NCBI GenBank assembly: GCA_014649155.1
Contig: BMSM01000001.1
Span: forward strand, 248,001-312,000
From: Streptomyces griseoviridis
GTDB taxonomy: Bacteria > Actinomycetota > Actinomycetes > Streptomycetales > Streptomycetaceae
DNA length: 64,000 nt
Reading direction: 5' to 3'
A program made the position numbers and the translations under genes. The notes below the pieces were generated by a model. That model was given only the letters and a program-made list of their open reading frames with translations. It searched no databases and was not told the DNA's origin. Of the stretch, positions 50,086 through 59,920 are shown one piece after another; within the stretch, counting starts at the first letter, position 1; every line of letters starts with the position of its first letter.

Positions 50086-51348
50086 ATGGAAGGCACCGCA
50101 CCCCAGGCCCCTTACCCCCCCACGTCAGTGGAACGGTGGGCGCCGGAACCAGACAAACGCCCCGGCCGCACCGCCTTCCAACGCGACCGCGCCCGCGTCC
50201 TGCACTCCGCCGCCCTGCGCCGCCTCGCCGGCAAGACCCAGGTCGTCACCCCCGGCGACCCCACCCCCGCCTGGGACGCCAGCCCCCGCACCCGCCTCAC
50301 CCACTCCCTGGAATGCGCCCAGGTCGGCCGCGAACTCGGCGCAGCCCTCGGCTGCGACCCCGACCTCGTCGAGGCCGCCTGCCTCTCCCACGACCTCGGC
50401 CACCCGCCCTTCGGCCACAACGGCGAATCCGCCCTGAACGAGTTCGCCGAGGACTGCGGCGGCTTCGAGGGCAACGCCCAGTCCCTGCGCCTCCTCACCC
50501 GCATCGAACCCAAGCGCTTCACCCCGGAGGGCCCCGTCGGCCTCAACCTCACCCGCGCCACCCTCGACGCCGCCACCAAGTACCCCTGGCCGCGCGGCGC
50601 CCACCCCACCGACCCGGCCTCCCCCAAGTTCGGCGTCTACGACGACGACCGGCCCGTCTTCGACTGGGTCCGCGAGGGCGCGCCCCGCTACCGCGCCTGC
50701 TTCGAGGCCCAGGTCATGGACTGGGCGGACGACGTGGCGTACTCCGTCCACGACGTCGAGGACGGTCTGCACGCCGGTCACATCGACCCGAACTGCCTGC
50801 TCGCCGAGCCCGAACGCCGCGCCGTCTTCGACACGGCCCGCACCCGGTACGCCCCCGGCGCCGACCCCGCGGAACTCGCCGCCGCCCTCGACCGCCTCCT
50901 CGCCCAGGAGTGGTGGCCGCACGGCTACGACGGCACCGCCCTCGCCCAGGCCCGCCTCAAGGACGCCACCAGCCAGCTCATCGGCCGGTTCTGCCTGGCC
51001 GCCGAGGGCGCCACCCGCTCCCGGTACGGCACCGGCCGCCTCACCCGCTACGCCGCCGAACTCGTCGTCCCCGCCGGGGCCCGCCTGGAGTGCGCCGTCC
51101 TCAAGGCCGTCGCCGACCGCTACGTCATACAGCGCGACGAACAGGAACGGCTCCGCGCCGACCAGCGGATCGTCGTGGCGGAACTCGCCGAGGCGCTCAC
51201 CCGCCGCGCACCGGACGGACTGGACCCCCAGTTCCGCGCCCTGTTCGACAAGGCCCCCGACGACCGCGCCCGCAAACGCGTGATCGTCGACCAGATCGCG
51301 TCCCTCACCGACGCCTCCGCCCGCTCCCTGCACGCCCGGCTGACCTGA
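50086..51348 (+). CDS. dgt: Deoxyguanosinetriphosphate triphosphohydrolase-like protein
   Basis: This 420-residue HD-superfamily enzyme hydrolyses dGTP or other dNTPs to the nucleoside and triphosphate, controlling dNTP pools. Metal ligands are visible: [33 protein letters not shown] (His73), then [15 protein letters not shown] (His102-Asp103) and the later Asp in [18 protein letters not shown]. The opening [20 protein letters not shown] is typical. It starts with ATG 50086. In this chromosome region it commonly precedes dnaG, consistent with a DNA-replication neighbourhood. Confidence 0.92.
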   Translation: MEGTAPQAPYPPTSVERWAPEPDKRPGRTAFQRDRARVLHSAALRRLAGKTQVVTPGDPTPAWDASPRTRLTHSLECAQVGRELGAALGCDPDLVEAACLSHDLGHPPFGHNGESALNEFAEDCGGFEGNAQSLRLLTRIEPKRFTPEGPVGLNLTRATLDAATKYPWPRGAHPTDPASPKFGVYDDDRPVFDWVREGAPRYRACFEAQVMDWADDVAYSVHDVEDGLHAGHIDPNCLLAEPERRAVFDTARTRYAPGADPAELAAALDRLLAQEWWPHGYDGTALAQARLKDATSQLIGRFCLAAEGATRSRYGTGRLTRYAAELVVPAGARLECAVLKAVADRYVIQRDEQERLRADQRIVVAELAEALTRRAPDGLDPQFRALFDKAPDDRARKRVIVDQIASLTDASARSLHARLT

Positions 51349-51427
51349 TCGGACCCATCCCCCTTCCCGCGGCCCGCCCGGTGCGGGACGCTCACATGTG
51401 GCGGAACGCTGACGAGGAGGCAAACAA

Positions 51428-52693
51428 GTGGTCGACGCTGATCAGACATTCGTCATCGTCGGAGGGGGCCTGGCCGGTGCCAAGGCGGCCGAGACACTCC
51501 GCGCGGAGGGCTTCACCGGCCGGGTGATCCTCATCTGTGACGAACGCGACCACCCCTACGAACGCCCACCCCTGTCCAAGGGCTACCTCTCCGGCAAGGA
51601 GGAACGCGACAGCGTCTTCGTGCACGAGCCCGCCTGGTACGCCCGCCACGACATCGAGCTGCACCTCGGCCAGACCGTCGTCGCCGTCGACCGCGCCACC
51701 CGCACCGTCCACTACGGCGACGACGGCACCCGCGTCCGCTACGACAAGCTGCTCCTCGCGACCGGCGCCGAACCCCGCCGCCTGGACATCCCCGGCACCG
51801 GCCTCGCCGGCGTCCACCACCTGCGCCGCCTCGCCCACGCCGAACGCCTCAAAGGCGTCCTCGCCGCCCTCGGCCGGGACAACGGCCACCTGGTGATCGC
51901 CGGGGCCGGCTGGATCGGCCTGGAGGTCGCGGCGGCGGCCCGCGAGTACGGCGCCGAGGTCACCGTCGTGGAGTCCGCGCCGACCCCGCTGCACGGCGTC
52001 CTCGGCCCCGAGCTGGGCGCCGTCTTCACCGAGCTGCACCGGGCGCACGGCGTCCGCTTCCGCTTCGGGGTCTCCCTCACCGAGATCGTCGGCCAGGACG
52101 GCGTGGTGCTGGCCGCCCGGACCGACGACGGCGAGGAGCACCCCGCGCACGACGTGCTCGCCGCGATCGGCGCCGCGCCGCGCGTCTCCCTCGCCCAGGC
52201 CGCCGGACTGGAGATCGCCGCCCCGGCCGACGGCGGGGGAGTCGCCGTCGACGCGCGGCTGCGCACCTCCGACCCGGACATCTTCGCCGCCGGTGACGTG
52301 GCCTCGTTCCCCCGCGCCCGCCAGGGGGACCGGCTGCGCGTGGAGCACTGGGCCAACGCCCTGAACGGCGGCCCGGCCGCCGCCCGCGCCATGCTGGGCA
52401 AGGAGGTCGCGTACGACCGCGTCCCCTACTTCTTCTCCGACCAGTACGACCTGGGCCTTGAGTACAGCGGATGGGCGCCGCCGGGGACGTACGACGAGGT
52501 GGTGATCAGGGGCGACGCGGGCAAGCGGGAGTTCATCGCGTTCTGGCGGAAGGACGGCCGGGTGCTGGCCGGGATGAACGTCAACGTGTGGGACGTCACA
52601 GAGCCGGTCCAGCGGCTGATCCGGGCCGGAACCCGGGTGGACGCCGAGGCGCTGTCCGACCCACGGGTCCCGCTGGAAAGCCTCGTCCCCTGA
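51428..52693 (+). CDS. NAD(P)/FAD-dependent oxidoreductase (ferredoxin-reductase type)
   Basis: This 421-residue flavoprotein starts with GTG 51428 after GAGGAGG. It has FAD binding TFVIVGGGLAGAKAAETLRA, the Rossmann motif HLVIAGAGWIGLEVAAAARE, and the conserved DIFAAGDVASFPR with VEHWANALNGG, and it ends with a reductase C-terminal domain (EFIAFWRKDGRVLAGMNVNV). It resembles ferredoxin/rubredoxin reductases of P450 and dioxygenase systems and apoptosis-inducing-factor-like proteins. Its partner is not nearby. It is co-directional with dgt and dnaG. Confidence 0.9.
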   Translation: MVDADQTFVIVGGGLAGAKAAETLRAEGFTGRVILICDERDHPYERPPLSKGYLSGKEERDSVFVHEPAWYARHDIELHLGQTVVAVDRATRTVHYGDDGTRVRYDKLLLATGAEPRRLDIPGTGLAGVHHLRRLAHAERLKGVLAALGRDNGHLVIAGAGWIGLEVAAAAREYGAEVTVVESAPTPLHGVLGPELGAVFTELHRAHGVRFRFGVSLTEIVGQDGVVLAARTDDGEEHPAHDVLAAIGAAPRVSLAQAAGLEIAAPADGGGVAVDARLRTSDPDIFAAGDVASFPRARQGDRLRVEHWANALNGGPAAARAMLGKEVAYDRVPYFFSDQYDLGLEYSGWAPPGTYDEVVIRGDAGKREFIAFWRKDGRVLAGMNVNVWDVTEPVQRLIRAGTRVDAEALSDPRVPLESLVP

Positions 52694-52710
52694 GTGTCCC
52701 GGCGCCCCCG

Positions 52711-52716
52711 TAGAAT
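52711..52716 (+). promoter_or_regulatory. Leaderless -10 element of dnaG
   Basis: TAGAAT is followed by six bases and the GTG start at 52723, with no ribosome binding site in between. The arrangement matches that before dgt. Confidence 0.55.
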
Positions 52717-52722
52717 TCACCC

Positions 52723-54636
52723 GTGGCTGGACGGATCAACGACGAGGACGTGAAGGCGGTACGGGACGCGGTCCCGATCGACGCCGTGGTGTCCGAGTAC
52801 CTCCAGCTCCGGAACGCGGGCGGCGGCAACCTCAAGGGACTGTGCCCGTTCCACGACGAGAAGTCGCCCTCCTTCCAGGTCAGCCCCAGCAAGGGCCTGT
52901 TCCACTGCTTCGGCTGCCAGGAGGGCGGCGACACCATCACGTTCGTGATGAAGATCGACCACCTCACCTTCTCCGAGGCGGTCGAGCGGCTGGCCGGCCA
53001 GGCCGGCATCACGCTGCGCTACGAGGAGGGCGGGTACAACCCCTCCCACCAGCGCGGCGAGCGCATCCGCCTGGTCGAGGCCCACAAACTCGCCGCCGAG
53101 TGGTACGCGGAGCAGCTCGCGACCAGCCCCGAGGCCGACACCGGCCGGGTCTTCCTCGCCGACCGCGGCTTCGACCAGGCCGCCGCCCAGCACTTCGGCG
53201 TCGGCTACAGCCCGCAGGGCTGGGACCACCTCACCCGCTTCCTGCGCGGCAAGGGCTTCACCGACAAGGAACTGCTCCTGTCCGGGCTCGCCCAGGAGGG
53301 CCGCCGCGGCCCCATCGACCGCTTCCGCGGCCGGCTGATGTGGCCGATCCGCGACATCGGCGGCGAGGTCGTCGGCTTCGGCGCCCGCAAGCTCTACGAG
53401 GCGGACAACGGCCCGAAGTACCTCAACACCCCCGAGACCCCCATCTACCGCAAGTCCCAGGTCCTCTACGGCATCGACCTCGCCAAGAAGGACATCGCCA
53501 AGGCGTCCCGCGCGGTCGTCGTCGAGGGCTACACCGACGTCATGGCCTGCCACCTCGCCGGCGTGACCACGGCCATCGCCACCTGCGGCACCGCCTTCGG
53601 CACCGACCACATCAAGATCCTGCGCCGGCTGCTGATGGACAACGGCTCGGCCCGCGTGATCTTCACCTTCGACGGCGACGCGGCCGGCCAGAAGGCGGCC
53701 CTGCGCGCCTTCGAGGACGACCAGAAGTTCGCCGCCGAGACGTACATCGCCATCGCCCCCGACGGCATGGACCCCTGCGACCTGCGCCTGGCCAAGGGCG
53801 ACGAGGCGGTCGCCGACCTGACCCGGCCCCGCACCCCGCTGTTCGAGTTCGCCCTGCGCCAGATCGTCTCCCGGTACGACCTGGACACCCCGGCGGGCCG
53901 CGCCGCCGCCCTGGACGAGGCCGCGCCCGTCGTCGCCCGCATCAAGAACAGCGGCGCCCAGCACGAGGTCGCCGTCCAGCTCGCCGGCATGCTCGGCATC
54001 CTCGACACCCAGTTCGTCGTCAAGCGCGTCGCCCAGCTCGCCCGCTGGGCCCGCGAGCGCGGCGGCGGCGGCGACCGGGGGCCCGCCCCCGGCGGCCCCC
54101 GGCAGCAGTACGCCGCGGCCCCGGCCCAGGCCGCCGCCCCCCGCGGCCCGTCCCTGACCCTGCGCAACCCCGTCTACGCCACCGAACGCGAGCTGCTCAA
54201 GCTCGCCCTCCAGCGCCCCGAGCTGGTCTCCCCGGCCTTCGACGCGTACGGCGTGGACGAGTTCACCGCCCCGCCCTACGCCGCCGTCCGCCAGGCGATC
54301 ATGGACGCGGGCGGCGCCGAGCACGGCGTCGAGGACCCGCAGGAGTACCTGGTCCGGGTCCGCGAGGCGGCCCCCGACGACACCGTCCGCGCGATGGTCA
54401 CCGAGCTGGCCGTGGAGGCGATCATGCGCCGCGCGGTCGACGAGGTGTACGCGGGTGAGGTGCTGGTCCGGGTCCGCCGCCGCGCCGTCGAGCGCCGCAT
54501 CCGCGACATCCACGCCACCTTCACCCGGCTGGGCAACGGCGGCGACCCCGCCCATCTCGCCACCGTGCAGAACGAGCTGTGGGTGCTGGAGAAGTACGAC
54601 CGCGCCCTGCGCGACCAGGGCGCCGCCGCCCTCTGA
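52723..54636 (+). CDS. dnaG: DNA primase
   Basis: This 637-residue RNA polymerase synthesises primers for replication. The N-terminal CHC2 zinc finger has Cys41, His44, Cys62 and Cys65 (LCPFHDEKSPSF and FHCFGCQEGG). The TOPRIM core has VVVEGYTDVMA (Glu268) and IFTFDGDAAGQKAA. The C-terminal helicase-binding region begins about residue 470 (NPVYATERELLKLALQRPEL) after a Gly/Ala/Pro-rich linker. It starts with GTG 52723. It is followed by a sigma-factor gene, echoing the primase-sigma pairing of macromolecular synthesis loci. Confidence 0.96.
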   Translation: MAGRINDEDVKAVRDAVPIDAVVSEYLQLRNAGGGNLKGLCPFHDEKSPSFQVSPSKGLFHCFGCQEGGDTITFVMKIDHLTFSEAVERLAGQAGITLRYEEGGYNPSHQRGERIRLVEAHKLAAEWYAEQLATSPEADTGRVFLADRGFDQAAAQHFGVGYSPQGWDHLTRFLRGKGFTDKELLLSGLAQEGRRGPIDRFRGRLMWPIRDIGGEVVGFGARKLYEADNGPKYLNTPETPIYRKSQVLYGIDLAKKDIAKASRAVVVEGYTDVMACHLAGVTTAIATCGTAFGTDHIKILRRLLMDNGSARVIFTFDGDAAGQKAALRAFEDDQKFAAETYIAIAPDGMDPCDLRLAKGDEAVADLTRPRTPLFEFALRQIVSRYDLDTPAGRAAALDEAAPVVARIKNSGAQHEVAVQLAGMLGILDTQFVVKRVAQLARWARERGGGGDRGPAPGGPRQQYAAAPAQAAAPRGPSLTLRNPVYATERELLKLALQRPELVSPAFDAYGVDEFTAPPYAAVRQAIMDAGGAEHGVEDPQEYLVRVREAAPDDTVRAMVTELAVEAIMRRAVDEVYAGEVLVRVRRRAVERRIRDIHATFTRLGNGGDPAHLATVQNELWVLEKYDRALRDQGAAAL

Positions 54637-54882
54637 GCACCGCGCCGTCACGGACCGGACGCAAAAAGTCACCGCACGCCCCTCGTGGCGGTGATGTGTC
54701 GTACCCCACACTGGTGCCGGTGCCTGAGTCCTCGGAGCGCGGCCGTCCCCGTCCCCCACGGGTCCCCCGACCCCGCGGTTCCGGCCCCCGCGTACGGGAC
54801 GGACAGCGGCGGGGCCGCCGACTCCGCCCGCGAAGCAGCGCTGCCGCACGGCCGGGCAGCGATCACCCTGGAGGTCGCACCC

Positions 54883-56076
54883 GTGCAGACCCAGACCCTC
54901 GCACAGACCGACACCGGCGGCGACACCGGCGCCGGCGGCGGTACCGGCGGTCCCGCGGAGCCCGAGGCCGCCGCGGACGTCCTCGGCGCGGTGCCCGCCC
55001 AGCACCGCGCCCGCCCGGAGAACCCGCCGGCCGCACCGGAGACCACCCCCGAGCCCGACTCGGAGTCCGACCCCGAGGCCGTCCCCGACCCGGACCCCGA
55101 GGCCGCCCCCGACCCGGACCCCGAGCCCGTCGATCCTCCCCCCGCCCGCGTCGACACCGGCAGCGGCCCCTCCGCGGACCTGTTCCGCCAGTACCTGCGG
55201 GAGATCGGCCGCATCCCGCTGCTCACCGCGGCCGAGGAGGTCGAACTCGCCCGCCGGGTGGAGGCCGGCCTGTTCGCCGAGGAGAAGCTGGGCACCGCCC
55301 CGGACCTGGACAGCCGCCTCGCCCACGACCTGGACCGGCTCGTCGTCATGGGCCGCCTGGCCAAGCGCCGCCTCATCGAGGCCAACCTGCGCCTGGTCGT
55401 CTCCGTCGCCAAGCGGTACGTGGGCCGCGGCCTGACCATGCTCGACCTGGTACAGGAGGGCAACCTGGGCCTGATCCGGGCCGTGGAGAAGTTCGACTAC
55501 GCCCGCGGCTACAAGTTCTCCACGTACGCCACCTGGTGGATCAGGCAGGCCATGTCCCGCGCCCTGGCCGACCAGGCCCGCACCATCCGGGTCCCCGTCC
55601 ACGTGGTCGAACTCATCAACCGGGTCGTCCGCGTCCAGCGCCGCATGCTCCAGGAACGCGGCTACGAGCCGACCCCGGCCGAGGTCGCCGCCCACCTCGA
55701 CCTGCTCCCCGAGCGGGTCAGCGAGGTCCTGCGGCTCGCCCAGGAGCCGGTCTCGCTGCACGCCCCGGTCGGCGAGGAGGACGACGTCGCCCTCGGCGAC
55801 CTGATCGAGGACGGCGACGCCGCCAGCCCCGTGGAGTCGGCCGCGTTCCTGCTGCTGCGCGAGCACCTGGAGGCCGTGCTCTCCACCCTCGGCGAACGCG
55901 AACGCAAGGTCGTCCAGCTCCGCTACGGCCTGGTCGACGGCCGCCCCCGCACCCTGGAGGAGATCGGCCGCATCTTCGGCGTCACCCGGGAGCGGATACG
56001 GCAGATCGAGTCCAAGACCCTCGGCAAACTCCGCGACCACGCCTTCGCGGACCAGCTCCGGGGCTACCTGGACTGA
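54883..56076 (+). CDS. hrdA: RNA polymerase principal-type sigma factor, HrdA-like
   Basis: This 397-residue sigma-70 group 1/2 protein starts with GTG 54883 after GGAGGT. A Thr/Gly then Glu/Pro/Asp-rich disordered N-terminus ([18 protein letters not shown]) precedes region 1.2 ([20 protein letters not shown]), region 2 ([40 protein letters not shown]), region 3 and region 4 ([38 protein letters not shown]). The position right after dnaG matches hrdA as remembered in S. coelicolor. HrdA is a non-essential HrdB relative expressed at particular stages. The frame is open upstream to 54685, but that segment lacks sigma-like sequence. Confidence 0.88.
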   Translation: MQTQTLAQTDTGGDTGAGGGTGGPAEPEAAADVLGAVPAQHRARPENPPAAPETTPEPDSESDPEAVPDPDPEAAPDPDPEPVDPPPARVDTGSGPSADLFRQYLREIGRIPLLTAAEEVELARRVEAGLFAEEKLGTAPDLDSRLAHDLDRLVVMGRLAKRRLIEANLRLVVSVAKRYVGRGLTMLDLVQEGNLGLIRAVEKFDYARGYKFSTYATWWIRQAMSRALADQARTIRVPVHVVELINRVVRVQRRMLQERGYEPTPAEVAAHLDLLPERVSEVLRLAQEPVSLHAPVGEEDDVALGDLIEDGDAASPVESAAFLLLREHLEAVLSTLGERERKVVQLRYGLVDGRPRTLEEIGRIFGVTRERIRQIESKTLGKLRDHAFADQLRGYLD

Positions 56077-56139
56077 CCGGGACGGGACCGGCCGGGGCGC
56101 GGACCCGCCCGCCCCCGGCAACCAGCCCCAGCCCAGGCC

Positions 56140-58068
56140 CTAGTCCACCTCCGCCACCGCCTGCGCGAACTGCGCCCGGTACAGCCGCGCGTACGCCCCG
56201 CCCGCCGCGAGCAGCTCGTCGTGCGCGCCCTGCTCCACGATCGAGCCGTTCTCCATGACGAGGATGGTGTCCGCGTCCCGGATGGTGGAGAGCCGGTGCG
56301 CGATGACGAACGAGGTCCGCCCGTGCGCCAGCTTGGCCATCGCCTTCTGGATCAGCACCTCGGTACGGGTGTCCACGGAGGACGTCGCCTCGTCCAGGAC
56401 CAGGATCACCGGGTCGGACAGGAACGCCCGCGCGATGGTGATGAGCTGCTTCTCGCCGGCGCTGACCCCGCTGCCCTCGTCGTCGATCACCGTGTCGTAG
56501 CCGTCGGGCAGCGTCCGTACGAACCGGTCGGCGTGCGCGGCCCGCGCGGCCTCCTCGATCTCCCCGCGCGTCACCTCGCGGGACGCCCCGTACGCGATGT
56601 TCTCCGCGATGGTGCCGCCGAACAGCCAGGTGTCCTGGAGCACCATGCCGATCCCGGCCCGCAGCTCGTCCCGCGACATCCGCGCGATGTCGACCCCGTC
56701 GAGCGTGATCCGCCCGCCGGACACCTCGTAGAACCGCATCAGCAGATTGACGAGGGTCGTCTTCCCCGCCCCCGTCGGCCCGACGATGGCGACTGTGTGC
56801 CCCGGCTCGACGGTGAGCGACAGGTCCTCGATCAGCGGCTTCTCCGGGTCGTACCGGAAGGACACGTGTTCCAGCGCCACCCGCCCCCGCGGCTCGGCCG
56901 GCCTCTCGGCGGCGGCCGGGTCGGCCGACTGCTCCTCCGCGTCCAGCACCTCGAAGATCCGCTCGGCGGAGGCGACCCCGGACTGCACCAGGTTGGCCAT
57001 CGACGCGACCTGCGTCAGCGGCATCGAGAACTGCCGGGAGTACTGGATGAACGCCTGCACGTCCCCGATGGACAGCGCCCCGGACGCCACCCGCAGCCCG
57101 CCGACCACGGCGACCAGCACGTAGTTCAGGTTGGACACGAACATCATCAGCGGCTGCATGATCCCGCTGTTGAACTGCGCCTTGAACCCGGCCTCGTACA
57201 GCGCCTCGTTCTGCTCGGCGAACTGCGCGGCCGACTCCTCCTGCCGCCCGAACACCTTCACCAGGGCGTGCCCGGTGTACATCTCCTCGATGTGCGCGTT
57301 CAGCTTGCCCGTGGAGCGCCACTGCTGCACGAAGTGCGGTTGCGACCGCTTGCCGACCCGGGTGGCCACCACGAACGACAGCGGCACGGTCACCAGCGCG
57401 ACCAGCGCGAGGATCCAGGAGACGTAGAACATCATCGCCAGCACGCCGATGATGGTCAGCAGCGAGTTGATGAGCTGGCCCATCGACTGCTGGAGGGTCT
57501 GCCCGATGTTGTCGATGTCGTTGGTCGCCCGGGACAGCACCTCGCCGCGCTGCCGCCGGTCGAAGTAGGACAGCGGCAGCCGCGACAGCTTGGTCTGCAC
57601 GTCCTCGCGCAGCCGGAACATGGTCCGGTTGACCGCCCGGTTCACCAGCCGGGTGGCCACCGCCATCAGCAGCCCGGCGACCAGGAACGTGCCCAGCGCG
57701 AGCAGCAGCACATGCCCCACGGCCGTGAAGTCGATGCCCTCGCCGGGTGTGAAGTCGGTGCCGCGCAGCATGTCGGCGACGTTCCCGTCACCGCGCTCCC
57801 GCATCGACTCCAGCACCTGCTCCTTGCTGGCCCCGGACGGCATGTCCCGCCCGATGATCCCCGCGAAGACCAGGTCGGTGGCCCGGCCGAGGATCTTCGG
57901 CCCCACCACGTTCAGCCCGACGCTGACCACCAGGCACAGCAACAGCAGCCCGATCGTCGCCCGCTCCGGCCGGAACTGCCCGACCAGCCGTCTGCCCGAC
58001 CTCTTGAAGTCCATCGACCGCTGGTCGGGTCCCGTCCCGGCCATCATCCGCCCCGCCGGCCCTGCCAT
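56140..58068 (-). CDS. ABC exporter half-transporter (membrane-ATPase), second subunit
   Basis: This 642-residue fused permease-ATPase starts with ATG 58068, overlapping the previous gene's stop by one base (TGATG). The membrane domain (RATIGLLLLCLVVSVGLNVV to about residue 370) has an insertion around residues 75-110. The ATPase has Walker A GPTGAGKT, Walker B VILVLDEATSSVDTRTE and the H-loop IAHRLS. The signature loop reads VSAGEKQ, slightly off LSGGQ. Subunit 1 has a degenerate catalytic carboxylate (DDSFSALD), so the pair is an asymmetric heterodimer like LmrCD/TM287-288. Its substrate is probably a drug or lipid. Confidence 0.9.
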   Translation of the reverse strand: MAGPAGRMMAGTGPDQRSMDFKRSGRRLVGQFRPERATIGLLLLCLVVSVGLNVVGPKILGRATDLVFAGIIGRDMPSGASKEQVLESMRERGDGNVADMLRGTDFTPGEGIDFTAVGHVLLLALGTFLVAGLLMAVATRLVNRAVNRTMFRLREDVQTKLSRLPLSYFDRRQRGEVLSRATNDIDNIGQTLQQSMGQLINSLLTIIGVLAMMFYVSWILALVALVTVPLSFVVATRVGKRSQPHFVQQWRSTGKLNAHIEEMYTGHALVKVFGRQEESAAQFAEQNEALYEAGFKAQFNSGIMQPLMMFVSNLNYVLVAVVGGLRVASGALSIGDVQAFIQYSRQFSMPLTQVASMANLVQSGVASAERIFEVLDAEEQSADPAAAERPAEPRGRVALEHVSFRYDPEKPLIEDLSLTVEPGHTVAIVGPTGAGKTTLVNLLMRFYEVSGGRITLDGVDIARMSRDELRAGIGMVLQDTWLFGGTIAENIAYGASREVTRGEIEEAARAAHADRFVRTLPDGYDTVIDDEGSGVSAGEKQLITIARAFLSDPVILVLDEATSSVDTRTEVLIQKAMAKLAHGRTSFVIAHRLSTIRDADTILVMENGSIVEQGAHDELLAAGGAYARLYRAQFAQAVAEVD

Positions 58069-59801
58069 CAGGCGGCCTCCGCTTCCGTGAGCTGGGAGAG
58101 CACGATCTCCCGGTAGGTGTCGTTCTCCGCCATCAGCTCGGCGTGCCGGCCGGTGCCGACCACCCGGCCCTCGTCGAGGACGACGATCCGGTCCGCGTCC
58201 CGGATCGTCGACACCCGCTGGGCGACGATGACGACGGTCGCCTCCGCCGTCTCCTCGGCGAGCGCCGCGCGCAGGGCGGCGTCGGTGGCGTAGTCGAGGG
58301 CGGAGAAGGAGTCGTCGAAGAGGTAGATCTCCGGCCGCTGCACCAGCGTCCGCGCGATCGCGAGCCGCTGCCGCTGCCCGCCGGAGACATTGGTCCCGCC
58401 CTGCGCGACGGGCGCGTCGAGCCCGCCCTCCAGTCCCTGGACGAACTCCTTCGCCTGCGCCACCTCCAGCGCGTGCCACAGCTGGTCGTCGGTGGCGTCG
58501 GGATTGCCGTAGCGCAGATTGGTCGCGACCGTCCCCGCGAAGAGGTATGGCTTCTGCGGCACCAGCCCGACGGTCTTCGCCAGCACCTTCTGGTCCAGGG
58601 TCCGTACGTCCGTCCCGTCGACCAGCACCTCCCCGTCGGTGGCGTCGAACAGCCGCGGTACCAGCCCGAGGAGCGTGGACTTGCCGCTGCCGGTCGAGCC
58701 GATGACGGCGGTCGTCTCGCCCGGCCGGGCCACCAGGTCGACGCTCCTGAGCACCGGCTCCTCCGCGCCCGGGTAGCGGAAGCCCGCGCCCCGGATCTCC
58801 AGGTGCCCGTGCCGCCGCAGCTCGGTGACCGGCGCGACGGGCGGCACCACGCTGCTCTCGGTGCCGAGCACCTCCTCGATGCGCTCGGCGCACACCTCCG
58901 CGCGCGGCACCATCATGAACATGAAGGTGGCCATCATCACGGACATCACGATCTGCATCAGATAGGCGAGGAACGCCGTCAGATCGCCGATCTGCATCTC
59001 GCCGCTGTCGATCCGGTGGGCGCCGAACCACACCACCGCGATCGACGACAGGTTCACGGTGGTCATCACCACCGGGAACATCAGCGCGAGCAGATTGCCG
59101 GTGCCCAGCGCCACGTCGGTCAGCTCGGCGTTGGCCTTCCGGAACCGCTTCTCCTCGTACGCGTCCCGCACGAACGCGCGGATGACCCGGTTGCCGGTGA
59201 TCTGCTCCCGCAGCACCCGGTTCACGGTGTCCAGCCGTCCCTGCATGGACCGGAACAGCGGGCGCAGCCGCCGCACGATCAGCGTCACGCAGACGCCCAG
59301 TACCGGCACCACGGCGACGAGCACCCCGGACAGCGGCACGTCCAGCCCGAGGGCGAGCACCACCCCGCCCACGCACATGATGGGCGCCGACACCATCAGC
59401 GTGAACGTCATGAGGGCCAGCATCTGGACCTGCTGCACGTCATTGGTCGTACGCGTGATGAGCGACGGCGCGCCGAAGCGGGCGACCTCCCGGGCGGAGA
59501 AGGACTGCACCCGGTCGAAGACGGCACCGCGCACGTCCCGGCCGAGCGCGGACGCGGTCCGGGCACCGTAGTAGACGGCCCCGATGTTGCAGACGACCTG
59601 CACCAGCGAGATGCCGATCATCAGGGCGCCGTAGCCCAGGATGTAACCGGTGTCGCCGTTGACGACGCCCTGGTCGATGATGTCGGCGTTCAGGGTCGGC
59701 AGGTAGAGGGTGGCGCAGGTCTGCAGGAACTGCAGGGCCACCAGCAGGGCGATGGGTTTCTTGTAGGGCCTGAGATAGGTCCGCAGGAGTCGTATGAGCA
59801 C
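58068..59801 (-). CDS. ABC exporter half-transporter (membrane-ATPase), first subunit
   Basis: This 577-residue protein starts with GTG 59801. Six membrane helices (YKKPIALLVALQFLQTCATL, then GYILGYGALMIGISLVQVV) are followed by an ATPase with Walker A GSTGSGKS, signature NVSGGQRQRLAIART and Walker B IYLFDDSFSALD. The Walker B catalytic Glu is Asp, and the H-loop reads IVAQRVSTI, with Gln replacing His. These are the hallmarks of the degenerate site of a heterodimeric exporter. It is translationally coupled to the second subunit. Confidence 0.9.
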   Translation of the reverse strand: MLIRLLRTYLRPYKKPIALLVALQFLQTCATLYLPTLNADIIDQGVVNGDTGYILGYGALMIGISLVQVVCNIGAVYYGARTASALGRDVRGAVFDRVQSFSAREVARFGAPSLITRTTNDVQQVQMLALMTFTLMVSAPIMCVGGVVLALGLDVPLSGVLVAVVPVLGVCVTLIVRRLRPLFRSMQGRLDTVNRVLREQITGNRVIRAFVRDAYEEKRFRKANAELTDVALGTGNLLALMFPVVMTTVNLSSIAVVWFGAHRIDSGEMQIGDLTAFLAYLMQIVMSVMMATFMFMMVPRAEVCAERIEEVLGTESSVVPPVAPVTELRRHGHLEIRGAGFRYPGAEEPVLRSVDLVARPGETTAVIGSTGSGKSTLLGLVPRLFDATDGEVLVDGTDVRTLDQKVLAKTVGLVPQKPYLFAGTVATNLRYGNPDATDDQLWHALEVAQAKEFVQGLEGGLDAPVAQGGTNVSGGQRQRLAIARTLVQRPEIYLFDDSFSALDYATDAALRAALAEETAEATVVIVAQRVSTIRDADRIVVLDEGRVVGTGRHAELMAENDTYREIVLSQLTEAEAA

Positions 59802-59920
59802 GCTGGGTCTCTCGGGTCGGCGAAAGGGCGGATGGTTGCCCTTGGCCCCTATCGTCGGGCACCGCCCCCGCGTTACCTCAACCGATTAACCCAACAGGAC
59901 CCGTGCCCGTCCGCCGCTCC

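Noticed and set aside
52717..56121. A 1134-codon minus-strand frame opposite dnaG and hrdA
   Set aside because: It mirrors codon structure of two certain genes and has no start context or domain.
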